Notes under the pieces: generated by a model | The model's input: only the letters and a program-made list of their open reading frames with translations | The model's database searches: none | Told to the model about the DNA's origin: nothing | In this document: piece by piece, positions 9,789 to 18,104 of the stretch | How the letters are laid out: every line of letters starts with the position of its first letter | Numbering within the stretch: the stretch's first letter is position 1 | Program-made: the position numbers and the translations under genes | Origin: Croceibacterium aestuarii | GTDB taxonomy: Bacteria; Pseudomonadota; Alphaproteobacteria; Sphingomonadales; Sphingomonadaceae | Direction: 5' to 3' | Length of the DNA: 64,000 nt | Assembly (NCBI RefSeq): GCF_030657335.1 | Contig: NZ_CP131039.1 | Location: 1,054,001 to 1,118,000 of the forward strand

Positions 9789-11303
9789 TTACAGCTTCAT
9801 CAGTACCGACTTGGTCTCGAGATAGGCCTCGAGGCCGAGGCGGCCCTGTTCGTGGCCGATGCCGCTTTCCTTGTAGCCGCCGAACGGCAGCGCCGGGTCG
9901 ATCATCGCGTGGCAGTTGACCCACACGGTGCCGGCCTGGAGGCGGCTGGCGATGCGCACGGCAGCCGAAGCATCCTTGGTCCAGACTCCCGCGGCGAGGC
10001 CGTAGTTGGTGTCGTTGGCTTCCTTGACCACTTCGTCGAGGTCTTCGAAGCGCTGCGCCACGACGACGGGCCCGAAAATCTCTTCGCGCACCACGCTCAT
10101 CTGCGGGTTCACGTCGGTGAGGATCGTCGGGTTGACGTAGTAGCCGCCGTCGTTGCTCGGCACGTCGCCGCCCATCAGCACTGAGGCGCCGTCGCGCTTG
10201 CCGGCCTCGATGTAGCCGAGCACGCGCTCATGCTGCTCCTTCGAAACGAGCGGGCCCATGTGTCCTTCGGGGTCGAGCGAGGGGCGCGGGGCCCAGAACG
10301 GCGCGGTCTCGGCCATGCCTTCGACGACCTTGTCGAACACCGACTTGTGAGCATAGAGCCGCGAGCCGGCGACGCAGACCTGACCCGAATTGAAGAAGAT
10401 CGCCTGGCTCACGCCCGGTGCAGCCTCCGCCACGTCGACGTCCGGCATGACCACGACCGGGCTCTTGCCGCCGAGTTCGAGCGTGACATGCTTGAGCGTG
10501 TCGGTCGCATTGCGGTTGATCAGCTTGCCGATCTCGGTCGAACCTGTGAAGGCGACCTTGTCGACGTCGGGGTGCTTGACCATGCGGTCGCCCGCGGTGT
10601 GGCCATAGCCGGTGACGATGTTGACCACGCCGGCGGGCACGCCCGCCTCGTCGATCAGGTCGGCGAGGCGCAGCGCGGTGAGGCTGGTTTGCTCGGCCGG
10701 CTTGAGGACCGTGGTGCAGCCCGCGGCGAGCGCCGGGGCGATCTTGAGGCACGCCATCAGCAGCGGGAAGTTCCACGGCACGATCTGCGCGCAGACGCCA
10801 ACCGGCTCCTTGAGCGTGTAGGCGAACATCGTGCCGCCGGGCATCGAGTAGGGAGCCTGTGTTTCGCCCCCGATCTTGCCGGCCCAGCCGGCCATGTAGC
10901 GGAAATGCGCGGCGGCGCCGGGCACGTCGACCACTGCGGCCATGCCTTTCGGCTTGCCGACGTCGATCGCTTCGAGTTCGGCCAGCTCGTCGGCGTGGGC
11001 CTCGATCAAATCGGCGATCTTGTGCATTGTCTTCTCGCGCACGACCGGCGGAAGGTCGCGCCAGCGGCGGTCGTCGAACGCGGTGCGAGCGGCGGCGACT
11101 GCGCGGTCGATGTCCTTGTCAGTGGCTTCGACGAAGCTGGCGATGACCTTGCCCGATGACGGATCCTCGACGTCGATAGTCTTGTCGCCCGAGCTGTCGA
11201 CCCATTCGCCGTTGATGTAGAGCTGGGGCTTGCGGCCCAGCAGCTTCTTGACGGCATCTGAATATTCCCGCTGCGTGCGGTCGATGGTGGTCACTTCGTT
11301 CAT
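9789..11303 (-). CDS. NAD(P)-dependent aldehyde dehydrogenase
   Basis: 504 residues. All hallmarks are present: PWNFPLLMA with the oxyanion Asn, KPAEQTSLTAL, the catalytic Glu in LELGGKSP, the nucleophile Cys in FNSGQVCVAG, EEIFGPV, and the C-terminal PFGGYKESGIG. It resembles the phenylacetaldehyde/betaine-aldehyde type. In this cluster an aromatic aldehyde or a lignin C3 side-chain aldehyde is a plausible substrate, but I do not recognise it as LigV or any other specific enzyme. Start ATG at 11303 has GAGAGGAC upstream; it is monocistronic or follows the PQQ gene 86 nt away. Confidence 0.9.
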   Translation of the reverse strand: MNEVTTIDRTQREYSDAVKKLLGRKPQLYINGEWVDSSGDKTIDVEDPSSGKVIASFVEATDKDIDRAVAAARTAFDDRRWRDLPPVVREKTMHKIADLIEAHADELAELEAIDVGKPKGMAAVVDVPGAAAHFRYMAGWAGKIGGETQAPYSMPGGTMFAYTLKEPVGVCAQIVPWNFPLLMACLKIAPALAAGCTTVLKPAEQTSLTALRLADLIDEAGVPAGVVNIVTGYGHTAGDRMVKHPDVDKVAFTGSTEIGKLINRNATDTLKHVTLELGGKSPVVVMPDVDVAEAAPGVSQAIFFNSGQVCVAGSRLYAHKSVFDKVVEGMAETAPFWAPRPSLDPEGHMGPLVSKEQHERVLGYIEAGKRDGASVLMGGDVPSNDGGYYVNPTILTDVNPQMSVVREEIFGPVVVAQRFEDLDEVVKEANDTNYGLAAGVWTKDASAAVRIASRLQAGTVWVNCHAMIDPALPFGGYKESGIGHEQGRLGLEAYLETKSVLMKL

Positions 11304-11389
11304 GACTGGTCGTCCTCTCGTGAAATTCGAATCCGGTTTGGTCGTTTACTAGCAAGAATGGGGCTTTTTGACCATGCAAACAGCCCGCC

Positions 11390-13543
11390 TCAGGAACTCT
11401 TGCCGCCCTGCTTTTCGAGTGCCTTGTCTTCGTTGGCGCGCTTGATCAGATATTGCCGCACGGCCTCGGCATCCTCGGCCGTCAGCGCGGCCTTGAACGA
11501 GACCATGCCGTTGTCGTGCAGCGCGCCGTCGATGACGATGGCCTTCACCGCGTCCGGACTGTTGAGCGTCGCCGAATAGCGCAGGTCGGGATTGAGCGCC
11601 CCGGCGACAGCGGCATCGCCGTGGCAGACGCCGCAATAGCGCCCGTAGACGTCCGCACCGTGGGCGATCTGCGCTTCGCTGCCGGTTACCGGGGGCGGAT
11701 CCAGTATCCGCTTGGGGAACTTCGGCGCCTCAGGCAGTTTGGCGGTTCCGCCGAGTTTGAAGACCAACAGGCGGCTGATGTTGCGCGGCGGCCCGTTTAC
11801 CGAGCTGAGGATGCCCGGGGCGATATCCCACACGCCGCCCCAACCGGCCAGAACCGCAACGTGCTGCTCGCCGTCGATGGCATAAGTCATCGGCGCGGCG
11901 ATGACCCCGCTCTGGGTCGGGAACGACCACAGCTTCTTGCCGTCCTTGGCGCCATAGGCGTTGAATTGCTCGGTCGCCGTGCCCTGGAACACGAGGCCGC
12001 CGGCGGTCGCCAGCGTGCCGCCGTTCCACGGCCCCTTGTAGGACACACGCCAAGCCTCCTTCTGCGCCACCGGGTCCCACGCGACGAGCGCGCCCTTGGT
12101 GGCGTCGATGTTCATCTGGCGGAACGCCGGGTCGGCCGGCATCGCGGTCGCTGCGGCATCGATCGCGTGCTGGAAGCCGATGGCGCTCGGCTTGAAGTCC
12201 TTTTTCGCCATGAACGGGAAGGCGGCAAGGTTGGCCGGGATGTAGGTGAGCCCGGTCTGGGGACTGTAGCTCATCGGTTGCCAAGAGTGCGCGCCGCCGG
12301 CTCCTGGCAGGTTGACCCACAGCTTGCCCGTCTTCTCGTACCGCGCCTCGGGATTGATCGTCGGGCGGCCGGTCTTCGGGTCGATACCGGTCGACCAGTT
12401 CATGGCGGTCCAGGCCTTGGCGTCGATGAACTTGCCGCTTGCTGCGTCGAGCACGTAGAAATAGCCGTTCTTGGGCGCGTGCAGCGCCACGTGCCGCTGC
12501 TGGCCGTCTATAGTGAGGTCGGCAAGCATGATCTGCGCGTCGGAATCGTAATCCCAGCGATCTTCCGGGGTTTCCTGGAAGTGCCATTTGTATGCGCCGG
12601 TATCGGCATCCACCGCCACGATCGAGCTGGTGTAGAGGTTGTCCTCGGCCGTTTCGCCGGTGCCGAGCCGGCCGTTCGCGCCCGGGTTCCACGGCTCGGC
12701 ATTGCCCGTACCGAACAGCACGAGGTTGTTGACCGGGTCGTAGGTGATGGCGTCCCACACGGTGCCGCCGCCGCCGAGCTCCCACCACTTTCCGCTCCAG
12801 GTGTCGGCCGCCTTTTTCATGGCGTCGTTCTCGAACCCCTTCGCCGGGTCGCCGGGCACGGTGTGGAAACGCCAGGCCTCCTCGCCGGTCTTCCAGTCGT
12901 AGGCGGCGATGAAGCCGCGCGCCTTGTATTCCGCACCGCCGCTGCCGATGAAGACCTTGCCATGCGCCACGCGCGGGGCGCCGGTGATGGTGTAATTGTC
13001 CTTGTCCGGCACGACCTGCTTGCGCCAGGCAACGGTGCCGTCGGCCTGATTGAGCGCGACGAGGTCTCCGTCGAGCGTCGCGACGTAAACCTTGTCGCCA
13101 TATAGCGCGACGCCGCGGTTGACCGCGTCGCAGCAGGCCACCGGAAGGGTCGAGCGCGGCACTTCTGGATCGTACGTCCACTTCACCGCGCCGGTCTTCG
13201 CGTCGAAGGCCATGACCTTGGACCAGGCGGTGGTGATGTAGAGCACGCCGTCGTGCATCAGCGGGGTGGCTTCCTGCCCGCGCGCGGTGTCGAGGTCGGC
13301 GAACCAGGCGAGGCCGAGATCGCCGACGTTGTCGGCGGTGATCTGGGTCAGCGGGCTGAAGCGCTGCTCGGCATAATCGCGGCCGTAGGTCAGCCATTCG
13401 TTTCCGTCCGCGGCTGCGATCATGGCGTCGGTCACGCCTTCGGTCGGCGCGTCCGACGAGGCGCCGCCGCCGGCAATGCCCGCATCGCAAGCGGCTGCAA
13501 ACATCGACAGCACCGCGGCCGCAGCGAAGCTCCACTTCTTCAT
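11390..13543 (-). CDS. PQQ-dependent alcohol dehydrogenase with C-terminal cytochrome c domain (quinohaemoprotein, lipoprotein)
   Basis: 717 residues. Signal peptide with lipobox (SMFAAAC), so probably a periplasm-facing lipoprotein. Beta-propeller PQQ domain with the vicinal cysteine pair in STLPVACCDAVNRG, then a cytochrome c domain with one haem site (YCGVCHGD) and a likely axial Met in NGMVSF near residue 690. It would oxidise primary alcohols or aldehydes in the periplasm and pass electrons to the respiratory chain. The ATG at 13543 has GGGAGTGG 7 nt upstream; a longer in-frame opening lacks a signal sequence. Close to the paired GSTs and upstream of the ALDH, consistent with aromatic alcohol oxidation. 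Confidence 0.88.
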   Translation of the reverse strand: MKKWSFAAAAVLSMFAAACDAGIAGGGASSDAPTEGVTDAMIAAADGNEWLTYGRDYAEQRFSPLTQITADNVGDLGLAWFADLDTARGQEATPLMHDGVLYITTAWSKVMAFDAKTGAVKWTYDPEVPRSTLPVACCDAVNRGVALYGDKVYVATLDGDLVALNQADGTVAWRKQVVPDKDNYTITGAPRVAHGKVFIGSGGAEYKARGFIAAYDWKTGEEAWRFHTVPGDPAKGFENDAMKKAADTWSGKWWELGGGGTVWDAITYDPVNNLVLFGTGNAEPWNPGANGRLGTGETAEDNLYTSSIVAVDADTGAYKWHFQETPEDRWDYDSDAQIMLADLTIDGQQRHVALHAPKNGYFYVLDAASGKFIDAKAWTAMNWSTGIDPKTGRPTINPEARYEKTGKLWVNLPGAGGAHSWQPMSYSPQTGLTYIPANLAAFPFMAKKDFKPSAIGFQHAIDAAATAMPADPAFRQMNIDATKGALVAWDPVAQKEAWRVSYKGPWNGGTLATAGGLVFQGTATEQFNAYGAKDGKKLWSFPTQSGVIAAPMTYAIDGEQHVAVLAGWGGVWDIAPGILSSVNGPPRNISRLLVFKLGGTAKLPEAPKFPKRILDPPPVTGSEAQIAHGADVYGRYCGVCHGDAAVAGALNPDLRYSATLNSPDAVKAIVIDGALHDNGMVSFKAALTAEDAEAVRQYLIKRANEDKALEKQGGKSS

Positions 13544-13568
13544 TGCCCGTCCACTCCCAAAAAGGCTC

Positions 13569-14369
13569 TCAACCCCAACGATTGATCTCCGGCCCCGGCG
13601 CAAATTTGCGCTCGGGATGTTCCGTTGTAGCGCGCGCCAGCGCCGACTGCACGCTCGGCCGCGCTTCGACGCGATCCATCCACGCGATGCAGCGATTCTT
13701 TCCGGCGAACGCAGCGGCTTCGAGGTCGCGCATCGGGCGCAGCCAGGCAAACGTCTCGAGATCGGCGATGGAGAAATCTTCCATCAGCCAGGGGCGCCCG
13801 TCCGACAGCTGCATTTCGACTCGCTCGGCGAACTGCGTCACCTTGGTCTTGCTATCTTCGACCTTGGCGGCGTCGACGCGGTCGTCGTGCAAATCCTGCC
13901 AGCGCTGGCGCAGGTCTTCGCTCGCGATCGCGGCCAGCAGCGCGTCGAAAGCGGGCTTGTCGAGCTCGGCCAGCGGATGCTGCGAATAGGCAAGGTTGCC
14001 GAGATAGGCCACAGCGGGGGAGAGACGCTCGATCGCCTGGCGGCACCACATAAGCATCTGCCAGCGCTTGTAGGGATCGGCCGGTTGGAGCCCGCACCCG
14101 CACACTGCTTCGTCGAAGTACTGCGCCAGAAACACCGCCTCGCTCATCGCCTCGCCGCCGGCGACCAGAACGGGTCCTTCGCCCTCGACGGCATATTCCA
14201 TCGCGACGCCGTCGGAGATTCCCGGCAATGCGTGGCGTTCTCCAGCCAGCAGATCTATGGGGCGGCATTCGATATCGAGACCGCTCTCCGCCAGCGCCGC
14301 GAGCACCGACAGCGAGGGCCCGTTGGGCTCGCCGTGATAGAGAATTGCCTCCGGCGTCTGCTCGGTCAT
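13569..14369 (-). CDS. Glutathione S-transferase, beta-etherase-like (second gene of GST pair)
   Basis: 266 residues. The opening EAILYHGEPNGPSLSVLAAL fits a GST thioredoxin-like domain, and the C-terminal half (SIADLETFAWLRPM; RCIAWMDRVEARPSVQSALA) a GST helical domain. The segment around residues 45-75, where the partner has NPQGTIPAM, is divergent and shows only a weak equivalent (GEGPVLVAGGEAMSEAV). It starts at ATG 14369 overlapping the partner's stop (TGATG). A tightly coupled pair of unlike GSTs is the arrangement of the heterodimeric BaeAB beta-etherase of Novosphingobium, which I infer here; this would then be the divergent subunit. Confidence 0.7.
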   Translation of the reverse strand: MTEQTPEAILYHGEPNGPSLSVLAALAESGLDIECRPIDLLAGERHALPGISDGVAMEYAVEGEGPVLVAGGEAMSEAVFLAQYFDEAVCGCGLQPADPYKRWQMLMWCRQAIERLSPAVAYLGNLAYSQHPLAELDKPAFDALLAAIASEDLRQRWQDLHDDRVDAAKVEDSKTKVTQFAERVEMQLSDGRPWLMEDFSIADLETFAWLRPMRDLEAAAFAGKNRCIAWMDRVEARPSVQSALARATTEHPERKFAPGPEINRWG

Positions 14370-15136
14370 CACCCGAGATCCTCCATGATCTCGTTGAACC
14401 GGTCGGTGAAGCGTCCGCTACCCATTGCCCAGGTTCGTTTCACGGCCGGGCGGGCGTAAACTGCCTTCAGCCAGCGCCAGATATTGGGCGTGATCTCCGG
14501 CCCGCAAAGGTCGGGATTGCCGACCGGCAGCATGTAGGTCGAATTGAAGATGTTGATGTCAGCCAGCGAATACTGGTTGCTGGCGACGTATTCGCGCTTG
14601 CCCAGTTCCTCTTCGAGCATCTCGACGCCCTGGGCGATGCGGCGGCGGCTTTCGGCCAGCTCGCTCTCGCTGAATTCGGCGAACATCGCCTTGCGCCAGG
14701 CGGCACGCCGTTCGGGCAGCGGGATGCGCGCAATCATCGCCTCCCGCTCGGCTTCCGACTTGTGCGCCAGCGCGGGGCCGATGAACGTGCACCAGCCGAT
14801 CATGGAGAAGCTCGGGCCAAGCCATTGGTCCATGAACTTCATCCACCAGCGCACGCGCCAGCGGTCTTGCGGTTCGTTCGGCATCAGCGCCGGGCCGGCG
14901 AACGCATCGTTGACGTATTCCATGATCGCGGTGCTTTCGGTCAGCACCTTCTCGCCATGGAGCATCGCCGGGATCGTTCCTTGCGGGTTGACCGCGAGGT
15001 ATTCCGGCTGGTGCTGGTCGAATTTCAGCATATCGATGTAATGGCTGTCGAATTCGACACCCTTTTCGGCAAGTGCCAGCATCGGCTTGCCCGAGTTTGC
15101 GTTCGGCTCCCAGTGATAGAGCGTTACGTCAGCCAT
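14369..15136 (-). CDS. Glutathione S-transferase, LigF/Bae-type beta-etherase-like (first gene of GST pair)
   Basis: 255 residues. Residues 5-18 (TLYHWEPNANSGKP) contain the Asn-Ser glutathione pair seen in LigF, followed by DMLKFDQHQPEYLAVNPQGT and the TES motif. The C-terminal helical domain contains YSLADINIFNSTYMLP. Probable role is stereospecific cleavage of beta-aryl ethers, alone or as a heterodimer with the downstream GST. ATG at 15136 with GGAGAGGAC upstream; a 19-bp inverted repeat shared with the ligM and ligJ/K promoters is centred 45 nt before the start. Confidence 0.75.
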   Translation of the reverse strand: MADVTLYHWEPNANSGKPMLALAEKGVEFDSHYIDMLKFDQHQPEYLAVNPQGTIPAMLHGEKVLTESTAIMEYVNDAFAGPALMPNEPQDRWRVRWWMKFMDQWLGPSFSMIGWCTFIGPALAHKSEAEREAMIARIPLPERRAAWRKAMFAEFSESELAESRRRIAQGVEMLEEELGKREYVASNQYSLADINIFNSTYMLPVGNPDLCGPEITPNIWRWLKAVYARPAVKRTWAMGSGRFTDRFNEIMEDLG

Positions 15137-15171
15137 GTCCTCTCCGCACGGCCAGATAATCACGGCCGTTA

Positions 15172-15190
15172 TTGTAAGCATCGCTTACAA
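15172..15190. promoter_or_regulatory. 19-bp operator-like inverted repeat before the GST pair
   Basis: TTGTAAGC-ATC-GCTTACAA: perfect 8-bp arms, 3-nt spacer, ending 36 nt before the GST start at 15136. Same architecture as the sites at 1082, 23393 and 36676. Position close to the start suggests repression that is lifted by an aromatic inducer. Confidence 0.7.
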
Positions 15191-15274
15191 AACGCGCGCG
15201 AGTCCGGTCAAGCTTCGCCGCACCTGCGAAGGTAACTCTTGCAAGTGGGTGCGCAAATGTCCTATTTGTCGTGC

Positions 15275-15356
15275 GTCAGCAGAGCGCGAGCCCGCGCCAC
15301 GACTCTGGCCCAACCGTCAGCCGAGCGCGAGCCCGCGCCATGACTCTGGCCCCACG
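15275..15356. repeat. Two tandem 41-bp direct repeats
   Basis: Units 15275-15315 and 15316-15356 both begin GTCAGC and contain GAGCGCGAGCCCGCGCCA followed by GACTCTGGCCC; I count four differences. A third fragment (ACTCTGGTC) follows. The array ends 26 nt before the MetE-like start, in its 5' leader, so copy number could affect expression of that gene. Confidence 0.75.
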
Positions 15357-15382
15357 TAAAACTCTGGTCTGACAGGATACCC

Positions 15383-16504
15383 ATGAGCACCAAGCTGCCT
15401 TCGCGCGCCGACCACGTCGGCTCCTTCTTGCGCCCCAAGTCCGTCATCGAGGCCCGCCAGCACCGCGCCGCCGAGAACATTTCCTACGAGGAGCTTCGCG
15501 CCGTCGAGGACGAAGCCATCGCCGAGCTGGCCAAGTGGCAGGAAGCGCTGGGCCTCAAGGCGATCACCGACGGCGAATTTCGCCGCATGTTCTTCCACAC
15601 CGATTTCCTGCTGCAATTGGCCGGCGTCGAAGAGACTGGCGGCATCAAGAAGGCGTTCAAGAACGACAAGGGCGTCGACGTCGAGTTCGCCCCGCCCAAG
15701 ATCGTCATCACTGGTAAAGTTGAGCATGTGAAGCCGATCCAACGCGCCGACTACGAGTTCCTCGCGCGGCACGTCACCGAAACCCCCAAGGTGGCGATCC
15801 CCAGTCCGACGATGCTGCACTTCCGCGCCGGGCGGGCAGGGATTCCCGAAGACGTCTATCCGGAGATGGAAGACTTCTATGCCGATGTCGCCGCGGCCTA
15901 CCGCGCCGAAGTGGCCGACCTGGCGGACGCCGGTTGCCGCTATATCCAGTTCGACGACACGAATCTCGCCTACCTCTGCGACACCGGCCACCGGACCGAT
16001 GCGGAAAACCGCGGCATGGATCCCGACGCGATCACCCATGACTATGCCAAGTTGATCAACGCCAGCTTTCGCGATGCGCCCGCCGACATGATCAAGACCA
16101 TGCACCTGTGCCGCGGCAATTTCCGCTCGAGTTGGGCGGCCGAAGGCGGTTACGATCCCGTTGCCGAGGTGATGTTCGCCGAGTGCGACATCGACGCCTT
16201 CTTCCTCGAATACGACGACGCTCGCTCGGGCGACTTTGCCCCGCTGCGCTTCCTGCCCAAGGGCAAGACCGTGGTGCTCGGTCTGGTCTCGACCAAGCTC
16301 GGTGACCTCGAGACCCGCGACGAAATCATGCGGCGGATCGAAGAGGCGGCGAAGTTCGCCGACATCGACCAGCTTGCGCTCAGTCCGCAATGCGGTTTCG
16401 CCAGCACCGTGCACGGCAACGACATCACCACCGAACAACAGGCCGACAAGATCCGCCTGTGCGTCGATGTTGCCGAAGAGGTGTGGGGCAAGGTAATGGC
16501 CTAA
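15383..16504 (+). CDS. MetE-like cobalamin-independent methyltransferase (catalytic-domain-only)
   Basis: 373 residues, equal to the C-terminal catalytic half of MetE only. Zinc-ligand motifs are visible: H-x-C in KTMHLCRGN and a later Cys in SPQCGFAS; YIQFDDTNLAY matches the substrate pocket. Full MetE moves a methyl group from 5-methyl-THF-polyglutamate to homocysteine; stand-alone forms can use other methyl donors. Because LigM loads THF with methyl groups, a role in draining 5-methyl-THF is attractive but unproven. ATG at 15383 follows a pair of tandem repeats. Confidence 0.8.
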   Translation: MSTKLPSRADHVGSFLRPKSVIEARQHRAAENISYEELRAVEDEAIAELAKWQEALGLKAITDGEFRRMFFHTDFLLQLAGVEETGGIKKAFKNDKGVDVEFAPPKIVITGKVEHVKPIQRADYEFLARHVTETPKVAIPSPTMLHFRAGRAGIPEDVYPEMEDFYADVAAAYRAEVADLADAGCRYIQFDDTNLAYLCDTGHRTDAENRGMDPDAITHDYAKLINASFRDAPADMIKTMHLCRGNFRSSWAAEGGYDPVAEVMFAECDIDAFFLEYDDARSGDFAPLRFLPKGKTVVLGLVSTKLGDLETRDEIMRRIEEAAKFADIDQLALSPQCGFASTVHGNDITTEQQADKIRLCVDVAEEVWGKVMA

Positions 16505-16525
16505 TCTTCGCCGGGAGGGTGAGGA

Positions 16526-17710
16526 TTGGCCGCACGACGGATCGACCTGGTTGACGCACTGCGCGGCTATGCCCTGCTCGGGCTGCTGCTGGTGCATAGC
16601 TTCGAACGGTTCGAGCTCTACTGGCTCGACCCACGTCCCGACGCCTGGGTCGATACGATATTGGCTCTGTTCGCCGGTAAAGCGTTTGCCATCTTTGCGC
16701 TGCTGTTCGGTTTCAGCTTTGCCACCATCATGGCCAACGAGCGCGCGCGGGGCGGGGATTTCACTCTCCGCTTCGCGTGGCGGCTCGTCTTGCTTCTGGC
16801 GATCGGGACCGTGCACGCGCTGGTCTACCGCGGCGACATCCTGCAGGTTCTCGCCCTTGTCGGGCTGGTGATGATCCCGTTCGACCGAGTCACGTCGAAC
16901 CGCTGGCTGCTGGCTGGCGCGATGCTGGCTTTCCTGCAGGTCCCCTTGCTCGTGCAGGCCTGGGCCGCCGGATCGGGCGCGGCGTGGGCGACCGCAATGC
17001 CTTTCTTCTTCGCTGATCCCAGCCTTCAGCGGCTCGCCGACGGATCGCTGGCGGACGTGATCGCTGCCAATGCGGGACCGGGCATGCATGGCAAGTGGTC
17101 GTTCTATCTCGCCACCGGGCGGATCATGGAAATTGCCGGTCTGTTCCTGGTCGGCATGGTGCTCCAGCGCGGGGGCTTGTTCGCCGCTGCCAGACCGGCG
17201 ACCTGGGCGGCGATTCTCGCCGCTGCAACCGTGCTGTGGTTGCTGGTCGTTCTCCTTACACCGGCGCTGCTCCCGCCGGGGCCGGGCGAGGGAGGGGCGC
17301 CGATGCAGCAGCAGGCGGTGGTGTGGCTTCTCGACCAGTGGCGCGCGCTGGCCGCGATGGCTGCGCAAGTCGCGGCGTTCGTCCTGCTCTGGCATACCCC
17401 TGTGCGCCGCGTCCTGGCGCCTCTCGCCTCACCGGGGCGCCTGACGCTGACGCTCTATGTCGGCCAGTCCCTGGTCGCCGTGCCGCTGCTCTATGGCTTC
17501 GGCGCCGGGCTCTACGACGATTTCTCGAACGCTGGCATCGTGCTACTCGGCTTGGCCTTCTTCCTTCTGCAGGTGGTGGCGGCAAACTGGTGGCTGCGGC
17601 ACTATCGCTACGGTCCGCTCGAATGGCTCTGGCGCGCCGCCACCCGCACCACTCTCGACGTGCCCTTCAGAGGTGGCGTGATAATTAACGAGACACCCAC
17701 GGCCCGTTAA
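16526..17710 (+). CDS. DUF418-family integral membrane protein
   Basis: 394 residues, strongly hydrophobic with roughly ten membrane segments. The N-terminal RIDLVDALRGYALLGLLLVHS and the C-terminal domain (GRLTLTLYVGQSL; RYGPLEWLWRAAT) define the DUF418 family, thought to be transporter- or acyltransferase-like, function unknown. The start is TTG at 16526 with GGGAGGGTGAGGA directly upstream. It lies 21 nt after the MetE-like gene and may be cotranscribed. Confidence 0.85.
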   Translation: MAARRIDLVDALRGYALLGLLLVHSFERFELYWLDPRPDAWVDTILALFAGKAFAIFALLFGFSFATIMANERARGGDFTLRFAWRLVLLLAIGTVHALVYRGDILQVLALVGLVMIPFDRVTSNRWLLAGAMLAFLQVPLLVQAWAAGSGAAWATAMPFFFADPSLQRLADGSLADVIAANAGPGMHGKWSFYLATGRIMEIAGLFLVGMVLQRGGLFAAARPATWAAILAAATVLWLLVVLLTPALLPPGPGEGGAPMQQQAVVWLLDQWRALAAMAAQVAAFVLLWHTPVRRVLAPLASPGRLTLTLYVGQSLVAVPLLYGFGAGLYDDFSNAGIVLLGLAFFLLQVVAANWWLRHYRYGPLEWLWRAATRTTLDVPFRGGVIINETPTAR

Positions 17711-17754
17711 CCCGCTCTGGCTAGTCTGCGGCTTCAATCGACGCGGAGGGCCTG

Positions 17755-18039
17755 ATGTCTGCACGCAAATCTGTCAGAGGAAGCACCCAAATCGGCGCGC
17801 TGTGCGCTCTCGATGCGCGGTCCTTCCCTATCGCCATTTCCGACATCACGCCCGAGGGCTGTTCGTGCGAAGCGGACTGCGAATGGGGCGAGGATTGCGA
17901 ATTCCTTCACCTGAAGATCGCTGACAGCGTCGAAATCAACGGCCGCGTGCTGGCCTGCAAAGGACGCCGCGCGCAGATCGGTTTCTTCGGCCAGATCCAC
18001 CCGGCGGTCATCGACCAGTGGAAGCGCCTCGCGGCCTGA
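17755..18039 (+). CDS. Small PilZ-like domain protein
   Basis: 94 residues covering a single beta-barrel-like domain: TQIGALCALDAR..PIAISDITPEGCSCEAD..INGRVLACKGRRAQIGFFG. The D-x3-EG(C) turn is placed like the D/N-x-S-x2-G of PilZ c-di-GMP receptors, but the RxxxR arm at the N-terminus is not convincing, so c-di-GMP binding may be lost. Terminated by a strong hairpin 16 nt downstream. Confidence 0.55.
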   Translation: MSARKSVRGSTQIGALCALDARSFPIAISDITPEGCSCEADCEWGEDCEFLHLKIADSVEINGRVLACKGRRAQIGFFGQIHPAVIDQWKRLAA

Positions 18040-18054
18040 TCAACCGGAAACGGA

Positions 18055-18082
18055 AAAGGGCGACCCCGCGAGGCCGCCCTTT
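18055..18082. terminator. Bidirectional rho-independent terminator
   Basis: Stem AAAGGGCG / CGCCCTTT with a GC-rich loop, between the convergent PilZ-like gene and first TonB receptor. A-rich and T-rich ends on both sides make it usable in both directions. Almost identical to the hairpin behind the second TonB receptor. Confidence 0.85.
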
Positions 18083-18104
18083 CACGTTCAAGAAGCCGAA
18101 ACGG

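Noticed and set aside
9789-11303. Vanillin dehydrogenase LigV
   Set aside because: Family motifs are generic; I see nothing that separates vanillin dehydrogenase from other aromatic aldehyde dehydrogenases.
13569-15136. LigE/LigP-type beta-etherase
   Set aside because: Both GSTs have the LigF-type N-terminus rather than the LigE/LigP-type one (SGCTISPYVWRTKYALKH) as I remember it.
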